DNA from: Dehalococcoidia bacterium
Lineage (GTDB): Bacteria > Chloroflexota > Dehalococcoidia > GIF9 > AB-539-J10
Assembly (NCBI GenBank): GCA_004375885.1
Contig: SOJG01000035.1
Location: 1 to 25,327, forward strand
Length of the DNA stretch: 25,327 nt
Direction: 5' to 3'
A model generated the notes under the pieces. It had not been told where the DNA came from, ran no database searches, and saw nothing but the letters and a program-made list of their open reading frames with translations. Shown here one piece after another: positions 1 to 7,197 of this stretch. Both the position numbers and the translations under genes were made by a program. How positions within the stretch are numbered: the first letter of the stretch is position 1; each line of letters begins with the position of its first letter.

Positions 1-4
1 GGCC

Positions 5-1006
5 CTAGCCAAGCCGCTCCAGGTCGGCACGCTGAAGGAGACTCATCTTCTCCCTCACCTCTATCATGGTCTCTTTGGCTATAGCCTCAGCCCGATTAGC
101 TCCATCGGCAAGAACTTGACTAACATAACGGGGCCTGGAAGCGAAGCCAGCCCGCCTTTCCCGGAAGGGCTCCAGATTCGAACTGATGCTCTGCGCCAGT
201 ATCTTCTTGCAGTCCACACAGCCAATACGAGCACTACTACAGTCTGAAGCAATCTCCTCTGCTCGTGCCGCGGTGAAGAAGCCATGGAGGCGGAAGACGT
301 TACACACTTCGGGATGCCCCGGGTCAGAGCGGTACTTCCGTGACGGGTCTGTATAGGCGGTCATCACTCGCTCCGAGATCTCCTGCGGAGAGGCAGCCAT
401 CTCGATATCGTTGCCATAGCTTTTCCCCATCTTCTGCACCCCATCCAGTCCCAAAACCAGCGGGAAGTTGGTGAGCTTCGCCTTCGGCTCAGGAAACACA
501 AAGCCATACATGGAGTTAAACCGGCGCACGATCTCCCGGGCCAGTTCAAGATGCGCAAGCTGGTCCTCGCCCACAGGAACAACCTGTGCCTTATAAAGGG
601 CGATGTCAGCCGTCATGAGAACAGGATAGCCCACCAGCCCATAATTAACGTTATGCGGCTGCATCTTCACCTTCTCCTTAAACGTCGGAACACGTAATAA
701 CCAGCTCAGGGGAGTCAGCATGCTGAACAAGGTATGCAGTTCCTGCACCTGGGGAACATGAGACTGAACGAAGATGATGCTCTTCTGTGGGTCAACGCCC
801 GCCGCCAGCCAGTCAAGCACCATTTCCTGAATATCCTCCCTCAGGGATTCCGTGCCTTCCAGAGTAGTGAGAGCGTGGATATCCACCACGCAATAGACGC
901 AGTCATATTCATCCTGAAGGGCGACGAAGTTCCGTACCGCTCCCAGGTAGTTGCCAATATGCTGCCTGCCGGTGGGGCGGAAACCAGAAAAAACACGTTT
1001 TCTCAT
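5..1006 (-). CDS. trpS: Tryptophanyl-tRNA synthetase
   Basis: Class I aminoacyl-tRNA synthetase that charges tRNA-Trp with tryptophan in the cytoplasm. The 333-residue product has the usual family length and is complete, with TAG at 5-7. The class I signature appears as PTGRQHIGN at residues 11-19 and the KMSKS-type loop as KMGKS at 192-196, the variant normal for TrpRS. The ATG at 1004-1006 gives the usual family N-terminus, a few residues before the first beta strand, although no good Shine-Dalgarno sequence precedes it. It lies about 110 bases downstream of tRNA-Glu on the same strand, so it may be read from the tRNA promoter or from a weak promoter of its own in that gap. Confidence 0.97.
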   Translation of the reverse strand: MRKRVFSGFRPTGRQHIGNYLGAVRNFVALQDEYDCVYCVVDIHALTTLEGTESLREDIQEMVLDWLAAGVDPQKSIIFVQSHVPQVQELHTLFSMLTPLSWLLRVPTFKEKVKMQPHNVNYGLVGYPVLMTADIALYKAQVVPVGEDQLAHLELAREIVRRFNSMYGFVFPEPKAKLTNFPLVLGLDGVQKMGKSYGNDIEMAASPQEISERVMTAYTDPSRKYRSDPGHPEVCNVFRLHGFFTAARAEEIASDCSSARIGCVDCKKILAQSISSNLEPFRERRAGFASRPRYVSQVLADGANRAEAIAKETMIEVREKMSLLQRADLERLG

Positions 1007-1019
1007 CTGCTTGTGGCCA

Positions 1020-1049
1020 AGTTTAGCATAGAGAAGAAACAGCGAACAA
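1020..1049 (-). promoter_or_regulatory. Possible weak promoter for trpS
   Basis: On the minus strand TTGTTC (1044-1049) and TAAACT (1020-1025) are 18 bases apart, with TGC just before the -10 box as in an extended -10 element. The match is partial and read-through from the tRNA promoter would serve equally well, so this is only a candidate. Confidence 0.3.
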
Positions 1050-1114
1050 GGCTCAGGGAAATCATCTCAGTACGACTTAAGCGGGCTAATCTCGCCGTGC
1101 CCCCAGGAGAGATT

Positions 1115-1191
1115 TGGTAGCGCATACGGGATTCGAACCCGTGATCTCCTCCTTGAGAGGGAGGTGTCCTAGGCCTCTAGACGAATGCGCC
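1115..1191 (-). tRNA. tRNA-Glu (anticodon CTC)
   Basis: The reverse complement folds as a full cloverleaf. The acceptor GGCGCAT pairs with ATGCGCT (first pair G-U), the anticodon stem CCTCC/GGAGG encloses loop CTCTCAA, and the T loop is TTCGAAT. Anticodon CTC is complementary to + strand 1155-1157 and reads GAG. Discriminator A is followed by an encoded CCA at 1115-1117. It lies four bases after the 3' end of tRNA-Gln, so both are probably cut from one transcript. Confidence 0.97.
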
Positions 1192-1195
1192 CCAT

Positions 1196-1269
1196 TGGCT
1201 GGGGATCCAGGATTCGAACCTGGCCTAACTGATCCAGAGTCAGTCGTCCTACCGCTAGACTAATCCCCA
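1196..1269 (-). tRNA. tRNA-Gln (anticodon CTG)
   Basis: The reverse complement begins TGGGGAT, paired with ATCCCCA, and has anticodon stem ACTGA/TCAGT around loop CTCTGGA. Anticodon CTG, complementary to + strand 1235-1237, reads CAG. Discriminator G and the U1 start are typical glutamine identity elements. CCA is encoded at 1196-1198. It is the first gene of a two-tRNA unit immediately below a TATAAT promoter. Confidence 0.97.
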
Positions 1270-1279
1270 GCAGGTCGAT

Positions 1280-1308
1280 ATTATACCTGTTCCCCCTGTA
1301 TCGAGCAA
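1280..1308 (-). promoter_or_regulatory. Promoter of the tRNA-Gln/tRNA-Glu unit
   Basis: The minus strand shows TTGCTC (1303-1308), a 17-base spacer and a perfect TATAAT (1280-1285). The predicted start of transcription is near 1273, only a few bases before the 5' end of tRNA-Gln at 1269. That is the spacing expected for a stable-RNA promoter. The -35 box matches only the conserved TTG. Confidence 0.7.
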
Positions 1309-1336
1309 TAGCACGATGCCTGCGAGCGTCTAGTAA

Positions 1337-1420
1337 TGTCATTCTGAGGAGTCCCGATGCGTCGGGACGAAGCGATGTCGGGGCTGGGCAAGAGATTGCC
1401 GCGCTCCGCTGGCAATCACA
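1337..1420. repeat. Hairpin-rich degenerate interspersed repeat
   Basis: The element opens with TGTCATTCTGAGGAG and closes with GGCAATCACA, imperfect inverted ends (TGTCATT against AATCACA, one mismatch). Inside are two perfect stems: GTCCCGA/TCGGGAC around TGCG (1351-1368) and GATTGCC/GGCAATC around ten bases (1394-1417). This resembles the non-coding TGTCATT...AATGACA repeats that recur in many environmental bacterial genomes, including Chloroflexota. Only one copy lies here, so being a repeat is inferred from recognition and symmetry. The rest of the 1309-1620 spacer shows no convincing gene and no clear hairpin followed by a T-run. Confidence 0.55.
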
Positions 1421-1620
1421 CTAGGGGAAAGGCTCAGGATAACAAGATGCGAAGGGGTCAGAACCACAAGGGGCAGAGAGCTGAGAATGAGAAGCGGGTG
1501 TTCCTAGACCATCATCGATGACTCGGGAATCTACCAGCACCTGGCTGCCGAACTGTAAGGCGCACCAAAAGAACATGCGACGAATAATCAGTCGATGCCG
1601 AGTAATAGGTCGGAGCACGG

Positions 1621-2016
1621 CTAGCGCTTGGTATACTGCGGTGCCTTGCGGGCTCGTTTGAGTCCGTATTTCTTGCGTTCCTTGACTCTAGCGTCCCGGG
1701 TAAGCAAACCTTCCTTTCGTAGCATCGGCTTAAACAGCTCGTTCTCCTTGACAAGAGCTCGAGCGATGCCGTGACGAACAGCTCCAGCCTGGCCACTCAG
1801 ACCGCCGCCATTCACCTTCACCGCGAAACGGAACTTGCCCACGGTATTGGTAGCCAGCAGAGGCTGCTCAATCATGTGACGATGCTCCACCCGAGGGAAA
1901 GCCTCTTCATAAGGCCGGCCATTAATGTCTATGTCGCCCTTGCCCGGAAAGAGCCTGACCTGCGCTATGGCACACTTGCGTCTACCCGTTCCCCAAACGT
2001 AGCTTTCCTCGCTCAT
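1621..2016 (-). CDS. rpsI: 30S ribosomal protein uS9
   Basis: Small-subunit protein whose C-terminal tail reaches the P-site tRNA. The 131-residue product contains the early GTGRRKCAIA motif and ends KAPQYTKR, the conserved uS9 tail with terminal Lys-Arg. The ATG at 2014-2016 is preferred over an upstream TTG at 2022, because AAGGTGAT sits five bases before the ATG. It follows rplM closely, the conserved rplM-rpsI pair, and is the last gene of the supercluster. No strong intrinsic terminator is visible after it. Confidence 0.97.
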   Translation of the reverse strand: MSEESYVWGTGRRKCAIAQVRLFPGKGDIDINGRPYEEAFPRVEHRHMIEQPLLATNTVGKFRFAVKVNGGGLSGQAGAVRHGIARALVKENELFKPMLRKEGLLTRDARVKERKKYGLKRARKAPQYTKR

Positions 2017-2022
2017 ATGCAA

Positions 2023-2514
2023 TCACCTTCCCTCCGGTAGTATTTCGCTCCCTTTGTTCTCTGCCATCGCGATCAGTTCCTCGCTTCGTTCAGTACGACG
2101 GACCCGGACCTGACCCTGGTGGGGGTGCTCATCTCCAGGATAGACCTTTAGTTTCTTGAACATGGCCCTGCCCAGACGATTACGGGGCAACATCCCCTTC
2201 ACCGCGAGCTCAATCACCCGCACAGGGTTCTTGCTAAATAGTTCCTCAAAGCTTTGGCTCTTTAGGCCCCCGGGGTATCCTGAGTGCCTATAGTAAGACT
2301 TCTTCTCGGCCTTCTTGCCAGTCACCCTCACTCTGGCGGCATTAATCACCACAACATAGTCACCGGTATCAATATGGGGGGCAAAGATTGCCTTGTGCTT
2401 GCCCATAAGTAGGCGAGCCAGTTGCGAGGCCATTCTTCCCAGAGTCTGATTCGTGGCATCGATCACCCACCACTCTCTCTGGATGTCTTTAGCTTTGGGA
2501 CTATAAGTCTTCAT
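2023..2514 (-). CDS. rplM: 50S ribosomal protein uL13
   Basis: Early-assembling large-subunit protein. The 163 residues include WWVIDATNQTLGRMAS near the N-terminus, GKHKAIFAPHIDTGDYVVV, and KGMLPRNRLGRAMFKKLKVY, all diagnostic of uL13. It runs about 20 residues past the E. coli length through an acidic and polar C-terminal tail (roughly residues 142-163). The ATG at 2512-2514 overlaps the truA stop as ATGA, suggesting coupled translation. Confidence 0.97.
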   Translation of the reverse strand: MKTYSPKAKDIQREWWVIDATNQTLGRMASQLARLLMGKHKAIFAPHIDTGDYVVVINAARVRVTGKKAEKKSYYRHSGYPGGLKSQSFEELFSKNPVRVIELAVKGMLPRNRLGRAMFKKLKVYPGDEHPHQGQVRVRRTERSEELIAMAENKGSEILPEGR

Positions 2515-3302
2515 CTGTAGATTCCCGAGGGTTCAGGATAGTTGACCCTCATGAGGCACAGGCCGCAAGGACGAGATACGGGGCCGGCCAGACCCACACT
2601 CCTCGCCTCCATTATATCATGAAATTCCCGGATATCTATCTTACCCAGGCCCAGCCTGATCAAAAGACCTACGGTGCTTCGTACCTGATGGGGCAGGAAG
2701 GAATCGGCCACGATGCGGAAAACCGTGTAATCTCCTTTCCTCTCGACTCGCGCCTGGTGGATACTACGCACCGTGGGTCTGCTACCATCGAGAGAACTGG
2801 CAAAGGAGGCGAAATCGTGCTCACCCTTCATCAGCTCACAGGCCTCATTCATGGCTTCCATGTCCAGCATTTTGGGCACGAACAAAGAGAATCCTCGACT
2901 AAGCGGCGACCGAGTATTGCCATCCAAGATACAGTAACGGTACTCCCGACTCAGAGCATCGCGCCTGACATTGAAATCATCGCTAGCCCTGTAAGCCGCT
3001 TTGACCGCGATGTCTTCGGGCAAATAATGATTTAGGGCCCTAACCAATGTCATGGTATCCAATGCAGATTTTGCCCAGAAGCTTGCCACCTGTTCCCTGG
3101 CATGCACACCGGTGTCAGTTCTGCTAGCTGCCATGACCCGGCTGCTCTGCCCGCAGAATCGCCTTATAGCTTGTTCAAGTTCGCCTTGTATGGTAGGCAG
3201 GCCGGCTTGCCATTGAAAGCCATGGTATTGGGTGCCGTCATATTCTACGAGTAAAACAAACTTACTTGACCAGCTCAATTTGAACCATAGGCGCGTTATC
3301 AC
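2511..3302 (-). CDS. truA: tRNA pseudouridine(38-40) synthase
   Basis: Converts uridines 38-40 of the tRNA anticodon arm to pseudouridine. The product of up to 263 residues carries VEYDGTQYHGFQ near the N-terminus, catalytic Asp63 in SRTDTGVHA, and the C-terminal FLPHQVRSTVGLL motif. The start is uncertain. The GTG at 3300-3302 overlaps rplQ by 41 bases without a clear ribosome-binding site, and a TTG at 3276-3278 would leave a 17-base overlap; no ATG is suitably placed. Its position between rplQ and rplM is common in many bacteria, and its stop overlaps rplM as ATGA. Confidence 0.94.
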   Translation of the reverse strand: MITRLWFKLSWSSKFVLLVEYDGTQYHGFQWQAGLPTIQGELEQAIRRFCGQSSRVMAASRTDTGVHAREQVASFWAKSALDTMTLVRALNHYLPEDIAVKAAYRASDDFNVRRDALSREYRYCILDGNTRSPLSRGFSLFVPKMLDMEAMNEACELMKGEHDFASFASSLDGSRPTVRSIHQARVERKGDYTVFRIVADSFLPHQVRSTVGLLIRLGLGKIDIREFHDIMEARSVGLAGPVSRPCGLCLMRVNYPEPSGIYR

Positions 3303-3615
3303 CAGGGCGGGGTCCCAGCTTTAACAGCCTCGTATAACCACCGTTACGGTCGGCATAGCCCGGGGCGATCTCACCAAATAGCTTAGCAACCACCTTCTTG
3401 TCAAAAACAAAAGCTAAGGCTTCCCGCCTTGAGGCAAGGCCGCCGTCCTTGCCCAAAGTAATCATCTTATCCGCTAGACTACGCACCTCCTTAGCTTTAG
3501 CTTCGGTGGTGATGATCTTCTCGTGATCCAGAAGCGCAGTAACTTGATTTCGGTACAACGCCCACCTCTGTTTCGTGAACCTGCCTAGCTTCCGACCAGC
3601 TAACTTGTGCCTCAT
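3262..3615 (-). CDS. rplQ: 50S ribosomal protein bL17
   Basis: Bacterial-specific large-subunit protein near the exit tunnel. The 117 residues start MRHKLAGRKLGR and include ALLDHEKIITTEAKAKEVR, the family hallmark, then end in a short beta strand, MVQIELVK. Length matches the family. The ATG at 3613-3615 overlaps the rpoA stop as ATGA, so translation is probably coupled to rpoA, its usual partner. Confidence 0.97.
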   Translation of the reverse strand: MRHKLAGRKLGRFTKQRWALYRNQVTALLDHEKIITTEAKAKEVRSLADKMITLGKDGGLASRREALAFVFDKKVVAKLFGEIAPGYADRNGGYTRLLKLGPRPGDNAPMVQIELVK

Positions 3616-4532
3616 GCGTCCTGCTTCCTGGGAACAGGAGGGCCTAATCTTGCCATTAACTCTTCGACCTCGGCTCTGGACTTTTCTCCCAAGCCGGCCA
3701 ATGGCGGCAGACCTTCGGCGCCTTTCTCCAGTAACTGACCCAGGGTGAAAATACCTGCCCTCTTCAAGCTGTTGTAGGAACGAGTTGACAAATTCAATTG
3801 CTCCAGCGGCGTGTCATCTTGCTCGGGCAAAACCGACAAAGCTGTAGCCATGGGAACTTCAAGGTCTCTGAAAGCAGCGAATTGGTTAATCAAGATGATG
3901 GCACTTTGATTCAGGGCCTCCCAGGGAAGAATGGTAGCATCGGTCCAAATCTCAAGGATGAGCTCCTCCGGACTTCCCTCCCGGCCGGGCCTCACAGACT
4001 CCACAGAGAAATTCACTTTCCGCACCGGGGTGAATATGGCATCCACTGGCAGAGCTCCCACGGGTAGGCCGTCAACCGACTTGCCCGGCACATAGCCCTT
4101 CCCTAGCTCCACATTAAGCTCGACGCCAAGCCTGGCCTGCGGTGAGTCCAGAGAAGCCAGGTAGAGCTCAGGATTGGCGATGCGAAAGTCGGCCGAGGGC
4201 TTGATGTCACCTGCGCAGACCGTGCCTTCCCCCTCTACCTCCAAGAACAACTGCCCGGGTTGGTGAACAAGAGGGCAGAGTCTCAGCTGCCTGATATTCA
4301 GCAAGAACTCCATGGCATCCTCTTTAACATCAGGAAGGGGGGAGAACTCATGCTGAATTCCTTCGATCTTGATCCATGTCACTGCAGCACCAGGCAAGGA
4401 ACTCAGCAGGACACGTCGCAGGGCGTTACCTAAAGTAACACCAAAACCCGGCTCCAGAGGTTCAGCAAGAAAACGACCGTAGTGTCCAGCGCTTTCAACA
4501 CAAGTTACAGTGGGGACAGATGCTTCAGGCAT
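3612..4532 (-). CDS. rpoA: DNA-directed RNA polymerase subunit alpha
   Basis: Alpha dimer scaffold of RNA polymerase that also contacts UP elements and activators. The 306 residues comprise an N-terminal assembly domain (about 1-225, with GVTLGNALRRVLLSSLPG at residues 31-48), a short linker, and a C-terminal domain (about 240-300). In the C-terminal domain TRSYNSLKRAGI retains the DNA-contacting Arg251 and Asn254, equivalent to E. coli R265 and N268. The total is slightly shorter than E. coli (329), mainly in linker and loops. It is tightly packed between rpsD and rplQ. Confidence 0.97.
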   Translation of the reverse strand: MPEASVPTVTCVESAGHYGRFLAEPLEPGFGVTLGNALRRVLLSSLPGAAVTWIKIEGIQHEFSPLPDVKEDAMEFLLNIRQLRLCPLVHQPGQLFLEVEGEGTVCAGDIKPSADFRIANPELYLASLDSPQARLGVELNVELGKGYVPGKSVDGLPVGALPVDAIFTPVRKVNFSVESVRPGREGSPEELILEIWTDATILPWEALNQSAIILINQFAAFRDLEVPMATALSVLPEQDDTPLEQLNLSTRSYNSLKRAGIFTLGQLLEKGAEGLPPLAGLGEKSRAEVEELMARLGPPVPRKQDA

Positions 4533-4535
4533 AGC

Positions 4536-5177
4536 TTACCTCGAGTAATACTCAACGACAGCCTTCACATTGAATGCGGCTTCAAGATCGTCCTTGGCAG
4601 GCAAGTTTAGCACTCTACCTGTCATGCTCTCCTTGTCCAGGCTTAGCCAATTAGGAACAGATCCTTCTTCGATTTCCTCAGCTATCCTCTTGTAATATTC
4701 CGTCTTTGTGCTAGTCTCTCGCCATTTAATGGCGTCTCCCGATTTGACCAGAAATGAAGGTATGTCGGTTTTCCGTCCGTTAACAAGGATATGGCCATGT
4801 CGAACTACTTGTCTGGCCTGGGCACGGGAATCACCAAAGCCTAAGCGGTAAACCACATTATCCAATCTCCTCTCCAACAGTATGAGAAGGTTTTCACCGG
4901 TGGTACCGGGGCTTCTTCTTGCCTGAGAGAAAAACCTGCGGAATTGTCGTTCCAGGACACCATAGCTAAAGCGAACCTTCTGCTTTTCCCGCAGCTGAAG
5001 TCCGCGGTCGGAGACGCCGCCACGGCCGCCACGCCCTCTAGGTGGGGGCCGCCCCCCAGGCGGGGTATTTCTCTTCTCCAAAGGGCACTTAGGTGTGGGA
5101 CACCTGTCCCCCTTGAGCATGAGTTTGTCTCCAAAGCGGCGACATAGGCGACAAACGGGGCCTGTGTAGCGTGCCAT
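4536..5177 (-). CDS. rpsD: 30S ribosomal protein uS4, zinc-binding form
   Basis: Primary 16S rRNA-binding protein of the small subunit. The 213-residue product has four cysteines at 9, 12, 26 and 31 (CRLC and CPTPKC), a zinc knuckle as in the C+ form of uS4, followed by an S4 RNA-binding domain with LDNVVYRLGFGDSRAQARQ. Between them is an unusual Gly/Pro/Arg-rich stretch (GGRPPPRGRGGRGG) where relatives usually have a shorter YPPGQHG-type segment. The ATG at 5175-5177 is chosen over an upstream start because GGAGGAGAAGGG precedes it at good distance and it begins just after the rpsK stop. Confidence 0.97.
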   Translation of the reverse strand: MARYTGPVCRLCRRFGDKLMLKGDRCPTPKCPLEKRNTPPGGRPPPRGRGGRGGVSDRGLQLREKQKVRFSYGVLERQFRRFFSQARRSPGTTGENLLILLERRLDNVVYRLGFGDSRAQARQVVRHGHILVNGRKTDIPSFLVKSGDAIKWRETSTKTEYYKRIAEEIEEGSVPNWLSLDKESMTGRVLNLPAKDDLEAAFNVKAVVEYYSR

Positions 5178-5178
5178 T

Positions 5179-5562
5179 CTATACCCTTCTCCTCCCCCGC
5201 GGACGACAGCCATTATGGGGGATAGGAGTCACATCTTTGATAGCTGTGACGGTGATTCCGGAAGCCTGCAGGGCGCGAATAGCCGCTTCCCGTCCACTAC
5301 CGGGGCCCTTAATATACACCTCGACTCGGCGCAACCCATCGCCCATTGCTCGGTGAGCTGCCTCTCTGGCAGCCATTTGGGCAGCATAGGGTGTCCCTTT
5401 CCTGGAACCTTTGAACCCTGCAGTACCACAGCTCCCCCAGGCTACAACGTTGCCCTGCATATCAGTGATGGTAATCATCGTATTGTTAAACGTGGACTGG
5501 ATGAAGACCTTGCCTTCGCTAATCCTCTTATGGGTCCTACGAGCCCTTCTCTTCTTAGGCAT
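5179..5562 (-). CDS. rpsK: 30S ribosomal protein uS11
   Basis: Platform protein of the small subunit. The 127 residues contain FIQSTFNNTMITITDMQGNV near the N-terminus and end with DVTPIPHNGCRPRGRRRV, the conserved uS11 tail. Length is normal. It lies between rpsM and rpsD in standard alpha-operon order, with the rpsD start two bases past its stop. Confidence 0.97.
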   Translation of the reverse strand: MPKKRRARRTHKRISEGKVFIQSTFNNTMITITDMQGNVVAWGSCGTAGFKGSRKGTPYAAQMAAREAAHRAMGDGLRRVEVYIKGPGSGREAAIRALQASGITVTAIKDVTPIPHNGCRPRGRRRV

Positions 5563-5579
5563 CTGCTAACACTACCTCT

Positions 5580-5969
5580 CTATTTCTTAGCCACGCCCCG
5601 TCTTTGCCCTCGACCGGCCACTGTCTTCCTCGGCCCCCTCTTGGTTCGGGCGTTAGTGCGAGTTCTCTGTCCGTGAACGGGCAACCTCATGCGGTGCCTC
5701 AAGCCACGATAGCAGCTGATTTCGATAAGCCGCTTGATATTGGATTGTACCTCCCGCCTCAGCTCCCCTTCCACCTTATGTTCCTTGTCAATAGCATCTC
5801 GTATCTGGCCCACCTGTTCGTCACTGAGGTCCTTAACTCGAATGGCGGGATCGATGCCGGCGGCCGTCAAGATGTGCCGGCTTGTTGAAGAACCGATACC
5901 GTAGATGCGTTGCAGGCCCACCCAAACCGGCCTATCCTTAGGAAGATCTATACCCGCAATACGTGCCAT
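5580..5969 (-). CDS. rpsM: 30S ribosomal protein uS13
   Basis: Head protein that forms intersubunit bridges and contacts P-site tRNA. The 129 residues begin MARIAGIDLPKDRPV, contain the helix-hairpin-helix YGIGSSTSRHIL, the RGLRHRMRLPVHGQRTRTNA motif, and a basic C-terminal tail. The length is at the upper normal end. The start lies six bases after the rpmJ stop. Confidence 0.97.
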   Translation of the reverse strand: MARIAGIDLPKDRPVWVGLQRIYGIGSSTSRHILTAAGIDPAIRVKDLSDEQVGQIRDAIDKEHKVEGELRREVQSNIKRLIEISCYRGLRHRMRLPVHGQRTRTNARTKRGPRKTVAGRGQRRGVAKK

Positions 5970-5975
5970 CGTTCG

Positions 5976-6089
5976 TCACCCCTGCCTCTGCTTGTGTTTT
6001 GGATTCTCACAAATAACCCTAACCACACCCTCCCGCCTGATGACCTTGCACTTCCTGCATATGGGCTTAACCGAAGCTCTTACTTTCAT
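5976..6089 (-). CDS. rpmJ: 50S ribosomal protein bL36 (zinc form)
   Basis: A 37-residue protein, read directly from the sequence: ATG at 6087-6089 and TGA at 5976-5978. It begins MKVRASVKPICRKCKVI and ends NPKHKQRQG, giving the C11, C14, C27, H32 zinc ribbon of C+ bL36. It binds 23S rRNA near the factor-binding region. It is the first gene after the internal promoter at 6119-6147 and directly precedes rpsM, its conserved neighbour. Confidence 0.96.
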   Translation of the reverse strand: MKVRASVKPICRKCKVIRREGVVRVICENPKHKQRQG

Positions 6090-6118
6090 TTCCAATCACA
6101 CTGCAAACAAACCCTGTT

Positions 6119-6147
6119 ATGATAAACCTTCCTGATTAACCTGTCAA
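6119..6147 (-). promoter_or_regulatory. Internal promoter before the alpha segment
   Basis: The minus strand has a perfect TTGACA (6142-6147), a 17-base spacer and TATCAT (6119-6124, five of six matches). It begins two bases after the infA stop, in the only sizeable gap of this part of the cluster. Predicted initiation near 6112 would give a leader of about 23 bases before rpmJ. It could transcribe rpmJ-rpsM-rpsK-rpsD-rpoA-rplQ and downstream genes independently of the rpsL promoter. Confidence 0.7.
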
Positions 6148-6148
6148 C

Positions 6149-6367
6149 CTACCTGAGCCGATAGGTGACCCTGCCGCGGCTCAAATCATAAGGGGAGAGC
6201 TCTATCAGAACCCTATCCCCGGGCACAATCCTAATATAGCGCTTTCTCATCTTGCCACAGATGTGAGCCAATACCTGGTGTCCATTGGCCAACTCGACGC
6301 GAAACATGGTATTGGGCAAAACTGTGATCACCTTGCCTTCGACCTCTATCCTCTCCTTCTTAGCCAT
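6149..6367 (-). CDS. infA: Translation initiation factor IF-1
   Basis: Binds the 30S A site during initiation. The 72-residue product starting at the ATG 6365-6367 reads MAKKERIEVEGKVITVLPN, followed by FRVELANGHQVLAHICGKMR and a YDLSRGRVTYRLR ending, an OB fold of normal IF-1 length. An upstream in-frame start would add 12 residues and overlap map, but it has no family counterpart. The ribosome-binding site is weak. Position between map and rpmJ is standard. Confidence 0.96.
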   Translation of the reverse strand: MAKKERIEVEGKVITVLPNTMFRVELANGHQVLAHICGKMRKRYIRIVPGDRVLIELSPYDLSRGRVTYRLR

Positions 6368-6380
6368 TCTTACATAATAC

Positions 6381-7118
6381 CTAAACAAGTATCTCGACGT
6401 CACTATCAGTTACGACAATGGTATGCTCAAAATGTGCTGAAAGACCTCCGTCGGCTGTAACCACCGTCCATTCATTGGCTGCCAGCTTAGTGCGCCAGTC
6501 TCCGGCATTGACCATAGGTTCAATAGCCAGAGTCATCCCTCTACGAAGCAAGAGACCTTTCCCAAACGCACAGTTAGGTATCTGGGGATCTTCATGAAGA
6601 TCGCGACCCACTCCATGTCCCGTATATTCTCTGACCACAGCAAATCCTCTCGATTCAACATAACGTTGAATAGCAGATGAGATATCCCCCACGTAAGCCC
6701 CACATGCAGCTCGAGCCACGCCGGCCTTGAGAGCCCCTTCTGTAACCGCGACAAGCTTACCAGCCGCCTTACTTATCCGCCCCACACCAACAGTTATGGC
6801 AGCGTCCGTATGAAAGCCATCAAGACTCGCTCCTGCATCCACAGAGACGATGTCTCCTTCCTCCAATCTTCGTTCACCAGGAATGCCGTGCACTATCTCA
6901 TCATTAATCGAAACACATAAATTGGCAGGAAAACCGCGATACTCCTTGAAAGAAGGTCTAACTCCTCTCTTCTCACATTCTTCCATCATGATTGCGTCCA
7001 AGTGGCCAGTCTCGATCCCCGCTCTTACTTCCGACCTCAGTCTGTCCAGAATGCCCGCGAGGATTCTACCACACTGCCTCATGATAGCTATTTCCTCGCT
7101 AGACTTTATGACTACCAT
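6381..7118 (-). CDS. map: Methionine aminopeptidase, type I
   Basis: Removes the initiator methionine from new proteins. With the ATG at 7116-7118 the product has 245 residues. The dinuclear metal ligands are all visible: Asp94 (SVDAGA), Asp105 (HTDAA), His168 (TGHGVG), Glu200 (AIEPM) and Glu231 (FEHT), plus the substrate-binding His77. This ATG is preferred to a GTG seven codons upstream because AGGGA precedes it at about eight bases. It sits in the common secY-adk-map-infA order. No N-terminal zinc-finger extension is present. Confidence 0.95.
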   Translation of the reverse strand: MVVIKSSEEIAIMRQCGRILAGILDRLRSEVRAGIETGHLDAIMMEECEKRGVRPSFKEYRGFPANLCVSINDEIVHGIPGERRLEEGDIVSVDAGASLDGFHTDAAITVGVGRISKAAGKLVAVTEGALKAGVARAACGAYVGDISSAIQRYVESRGFAVVREYTGHGVGRDLHEDPQIPNCAFGKGLLLRRGMTLAIEPMVNAGDWRTKLAANEWTVVTADGGLSAHFEHTIVVTDSDVEILV

Positions 7119-7197
7119 TTCTTTTGTCCCTGCTTGCACCTGATCCCATTCTCGGCGAGCATAGCGACAAAAGGATCTCAGAAACCCTTCGCCGCAT

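Noticed and set aside
734..1120. 128-residue plus-strand frame over trpS and tRNA-Glu
   Set aside because: Antisense shadow of trpS; it runs into the tRNA gene and has no recognisable domain.
1421..1618. 65-residue open frame downstream of rpsI
   Set aside because: No family resemblance or ribosome-binding site; it partly derives from the spacer next to the repeat.
1500..1620. Intrinsic terminator after rpsI
   Set aside because: Short CCG/CGG pairings exist but none is followed by a T-run on the minus strand.
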